From Lachnospiraceae bacterium UBA3711 (GTDB lineage Bacteria > Bacillota > Clostridia > Lachnospirales > Lachnospiraceae), in assembly GCA_002371345.1 (NCBI GenBank), contig DFHY01000007.1, positions 29,153-63,217 on the forward strand: a stretch of DNA of 34,065 nucleotides, given 5' to 3'. Under the pieces are notes generated by a model. It was given only the letters and a program-made list of their open reading frames with translations, was not told where the DNA came from and made no database searches. Position numbers and translations under genes: made by a program. Shown here piece after piece: positions 31,700 through 34,065 of this stretch (positions are counted from its first letter, which is position 1; each line of letters opens with the position of its first letter).

Positions 31700-31734
31700 C
31701 CGAATGATTACTAACGATATAGAATCAACCGAAA

Positions 31735-33030
31735 TTACAACGGGATCTGCATATCTGCCGTAAATAACTGTTCTTCATAGGAGAAAGAGGCGCTTCCACC
31801 GTACTTTTCGACAGTGGATCGGATCGAAGAGAGTCCGATTCCGCTGCCCTCTTTTTTTGAGGATACGATTCTGCCATCATTTTCTTTTATTCTGCCTTTG
31901 TATGGGTTTGTAGCGATCAGGTAAAATACACTTCCATGCAGCGCCCTGGCAGACAGCTGCACCCAGCCGTCATCCAGTTCGCGACAGGCATTCAATGCAT
32001 TTTCAAGAAGATTGCCGATCATCCCGCACAGATCCGGATCCTTGATCCGCAGCTGATCCGGCAGTTCAATCTCGACTTGAAAATCGGTTTTCTGACTGCG
32101 AGCCACTCCGGCATAGTAGTTTAGCAGGGCATTCAATACATTGTTCGGGCAGTATTGCAGGATTGTGTTTTGAGGCAGCTCTTCAGCCCATCCCTGCAGA
32201 TAACTGCCGACAGATTCGATATCTCCGGCTTCATAGAGTTCCAGGAGTGTCCGGATATTCTGGCGGAAATCGTGACGGACTCTTGCGGATTCGTCCATAT
32301 ATCTCTGCTGGGACAGGAACTGGATCTCCTGCATCTCCAGCAGGCGCTTCTCTTCCTCGGTCTTTGCAGCATTCAGGATGCCCATGACAATTACATAATA
32401 GATCACGTGGATCAGGCACCAGAGCACAAGCAGGACAGATAGAATCTGGGGGATTACTTCCCCTACACGATTGACATGTAGGGTTTCGTATTTTTCCGGC
32501 CGAAGGAACAGGCTGGCACCAAGAAGCAGTACGGAGAAGGGGATGGTCCAGTACCAGACGCTGTCAAGATTCAAAGAGTCGATCAGCCGACTACCAAAAT
32601 GTGCCAGCGGATACGAAAACAGCAGGATCGCAGCGAAGGAAAGAGCCAGGTGGAACAGGGCATATTCCATCGTATAAGAATCCGCGCCGAGGGCAGGATT
32701 TCTGTATGCATCAAAACAGGCAGAAAAGATACCCAGGATACCCTCGAGTGCCATGATGGAGAAGAATACAGCAAGCGATTTGCTCAGGGAAACCGTGAGA
32801 CAAAGGTGGTATGCGGCAAACAGAAGGCATACCATAGGAAACAGCAGATTATTTGGTTTAAACGAAAACCGCACAGCCAAACATGCAGCGCCCAGGCTCA
32901 GAAGCACAGAGAGTACAGTCAGACCTGCCAGCGTTCGGAGCAAAGAAAAACGCAGCTGATTCTTCATGGGAAGAAGGCAAAGCATACCCGCCGGAACTAC
33001 GATCAGAAAGGTGAGAAATGCGCCGGTCAT
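31735..33030 (-). CDS. AgrC-type sensor histidine kinase (GHKL)
   Basis: A 431-residue sensor. About six or seven membrane helices fill residues 1-215, then a short coiled coil (TEEEKRLLEMQEIQFLSQQ), the His box RVRHDFRQNIRTL, a dimerisation region, N box GNLLENALNACRE and G box GSGIGLSSIRSTVEKYGG. This is the layout of peptide-sensing kinases of the Agr/ComD class, although no agrB/agrD-like genes are seen here. Its start overlaps the response regulator end by 4 bases (ATGA), so the two form an operon. Convergent with the adhesin gene, which is a plausible but unproven target. Confidence 0.93.
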   Translation of the reverse strand: MTGAFLTFLIVVPAGMLCLLPMKNQLRFSLLRTLAGLTVLSVLLSLGAACLAVRFSFKPNNLLFPMVCLLFAAYHLCLTVSLSKSLAVFFSIMALEGILGIFSACFDAYRNPALGADSYTMEYALFHLALSFAAILLFSYPLAHFGSRLIDSLNLDSVWYWTIPFSVLLLGASLFLRPEKYETLHVNRVGEVIPQILSVLLVLWCLIHVIYYVIVMGILNAAKTEEEKRLLEMQEIQFLSQQRYMDESARVRHDFRQNIRTLLELYEAGDIESVGSYLQGWAEELPQNTILQYCPNNVLNALLNYYAGVARSQKTDFQVEIELPDQLRIKDPDLCGMIGNLLENALNACRELDDGWVQLSARALHGSVFYLIATNPYKGRIKENDGRIVSSKKEGSGIGLSSIRSTVEKYGGSASFSYEEQLFTADMQIPL

Positions 33031-33776
33031 GCATGTCCTCCCTTCCGAAGAGCCTCCCTTCGCAGCTTCGCGAAGTTGTAATTATGCCAGATCTGTTCCA
33101 TCTCCCGGCCTTTGCGTGTGCGAACTAAGAGGCATGTATCGTCCGTCATGACACAGGCATCTCCGACAAAACGTTTCACATGATCCAGATTGACGATGAT
33201 CCCGCGCACAATGGTAAGAAAGCGATTATCCGGCAGTACCTGCTCTGAAGCTGCGGAGAATGTCATCCTGACTTTGAGAACTTCACCGTCGCAGCTCCGG
33301 ATATTGATGTAGTTTCCTTCTGACTGCAGGTAGAGGATATCGGAAAAACAGATGCTGCGGTCTTTGCCGCTGAGTGTAAATAGAAACCGTCCGGTATTCT
33401 GCTCGGTATGAAGCCGGCAGACATGATCCATGACAGAAAAAATGGTATCTGTAGTGAATGGCTTTTCCAGATAGTCATATGCGTGGGCACGAAAAGCATC
33501 TGCCCGGTGATCCTGGCTGGTGGTCAGGAAGATCAGGATCGTATCTTCATCCGTCTGGCGGATAATACCGGCAGCTTCCGTTCCAGAGATTCCGTCCATA
33601 TAGATATCCAGGAAGATGACAGTGTACTTCAGCGGTTTCCAGGAAGACAACATCCTTTCCGCGCTCGAAAAGGATGTAAGTTCCAGATCCAGCTGATGGA
33701 TTCCGGCGTATTCCCGGAGCATTTCCTCTAGGCGGAGCAGTTCTTCTGGTGAATCGTCTACAAGAGCAATGTTCAT
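33027..33776 (-). CDS. LytTR-family response regulator
   Basis: A 249-residue regulator. The receiver domain (1-125) has the acidic pair in ALVDDSPEE, phosphoacceptor Asp in VIFLDIYMDGISG, T/S in LIFLTTS and Lys in YLEKPF. The C-terminal LytTR domain (about 140-240) contains DILYLQSEGNYINIRS and FLTIVRGIIVNLDHVKRF, the usual DNA-binding region for direct repeats upstream of target genes. First gene of the pair with the kinase. Upstream of it lies a 200-base intergenic region with repeated ATTCTGGTAA. Confidence 0.94.
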   Translation of the reverse strand: MNIALVDDSPEELLRLEEMLREYAGIHQLDLELTSFSSAERMLSSWKPLKYTVIFLDIYMDGISGTEAAGIIRQTDEDTILIFLTTSQDHRADAFRAHAYDYLEKPFTTDTIFSVMDHVCRLHTEQNTGRFLFTLSGKDRSICFSDILYLQSEGNYINIRSCDGEVLKVRMTFSAASEQVLPDNRFLTIVRGIIVNLDHVKRFVGDACVMTDDTCLLVRTRKGREMEQIWHNYNFAKLRREALRKGGHA

Positions 33777-33979
33777 AGTCTTTCTTAATTCTGGTAACGT
33801 GTTTCTGGAAAAACGGACGCTCCTGAAAAACTCAGATCAATGGATCATAATACGTCATCGATATTATTTTGTCGAGGCAGGGGTTGGCAGTATCTTTTGT
33901 AAAAAGCCCTGCTGCATTCTGATTCTGGTAATACAATGATCATGTCATGGTTATTCTTAAATGTCAACGGTGGGGGAGA
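33777..33979. promoter_or_regulatory. Divergent intergenic region with direct repeat and hairpin
   Basis: ATTCTGGTAA occurs at 33788-33797 and 33922-33931. GCAGGG (33877-33882) pairs with CCCTGC (33907-33912), with an inner CTTTT/AAAAG stem. The region must hold promoters for the regulator and for the gene starting at 33980; I cannot place them exactly. Confidence 0.45.
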
Positions 33980-34065
33980 ATGACAGAACTTGAACAGATC
34001 AATTTCAAAAATGCAATACTGGGATCCTTAACGAGCGTGGACGATCAAGCAATTGCCCTATGTAA
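33980..34065 (+). CDS. Start of an unidentified gene (3' end outside window)
   Basis: From ATG 33980 the frame is open to the window end: MTELEQINFKNAILGSLT and SVDDQAIALC. GGGGGAG lies very close upstream (about 2-3 bases), so the real start could differ. Twenty-eight residues are too few to name a family. Confidence 0.4.
   Translation, partial: MTELEQINFKNAILGSLTSVDDQAIALC

Overview
The window looks like a chromosomal segment of a moderate-GC Firmicute in class Clostridia, most likely a gut or rumen Lachnospiraceae. The reasons are a T-box-controlled thrS, an infC-rpmI-rplT operon with an AUU-initiated infC, strong Shine-Dalgarno sites, large Gly-rich surface proteins and an Agr/LytTR-type two-component pair. 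The taxonomic call is inference; no rRNA is present.

Layout. (1) 1-3963: 3' end of purA, two polytopic membrane ORFs that look like halves of one protein, a small membrane protein on the other strand, and a SEC-C protein. (2) 4077-6834: promoter, Thr T-box, three tandem short ORF repeats, a small membrane protein and thrS. (3) 6835-8626: a spacer with two copies of an unusual palindromic element, then promoter, leader and infC-rpmI-rplT. (4) 8647-10201: a secreted domain protein broken by an early TGA, followed by a secreted GH5 endoglucanase. (5) 10260-10344: tRNA-Leu(AAG), whose 3' end is the attachment site of an integrated element.

The integrated element runs from 10322 to 21395, about 11 kb, between 24-bp direct repeats. 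From left to right it carries an HTH protein, a PD-(D/E)xK nuclease (MmeI N-terminal-like) directly followed by an SF2 helicase, a 900-bp structured and repetitive non-coding stretch, a tiny coiled-coil ORF, a secreted multi-domain surface protein, then a minus-strand early-type block (serine resolvase, ribbon-helix-helix-like protein, small conserved protein, SprT-like protein) and finally a tyrosine integrase. The minus-strand genes and a predicted small RNA have near-identical promoters; three of these promoters carry a palindrome over the -10 box, so the block looks like one regulon. The nuclease-helicase pair is the most likely defence or conflict cargo.

To the right of the element, at 21477-33776, are an integrase tail remnant, a broken clostripain-like protease, a secreted protein, a giant surface adhesin (2765 codons, interrupted by one TAG) made of a Gly-rich beta-helix and MBG-like domains, and a convergent histidine kinase/LytTR regulator pair. 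A further gene begins at 33980 and leaves the window.

For follow-up the strongest items are the palindromic repeat family in the thrS-infC spacer, the element's shared operator/small-RNA regulon, the nuclease-helicase pair, the tandem micro-ORFs behind the T-box terminator, and the amber codons in the integrase and the giant adhesin.
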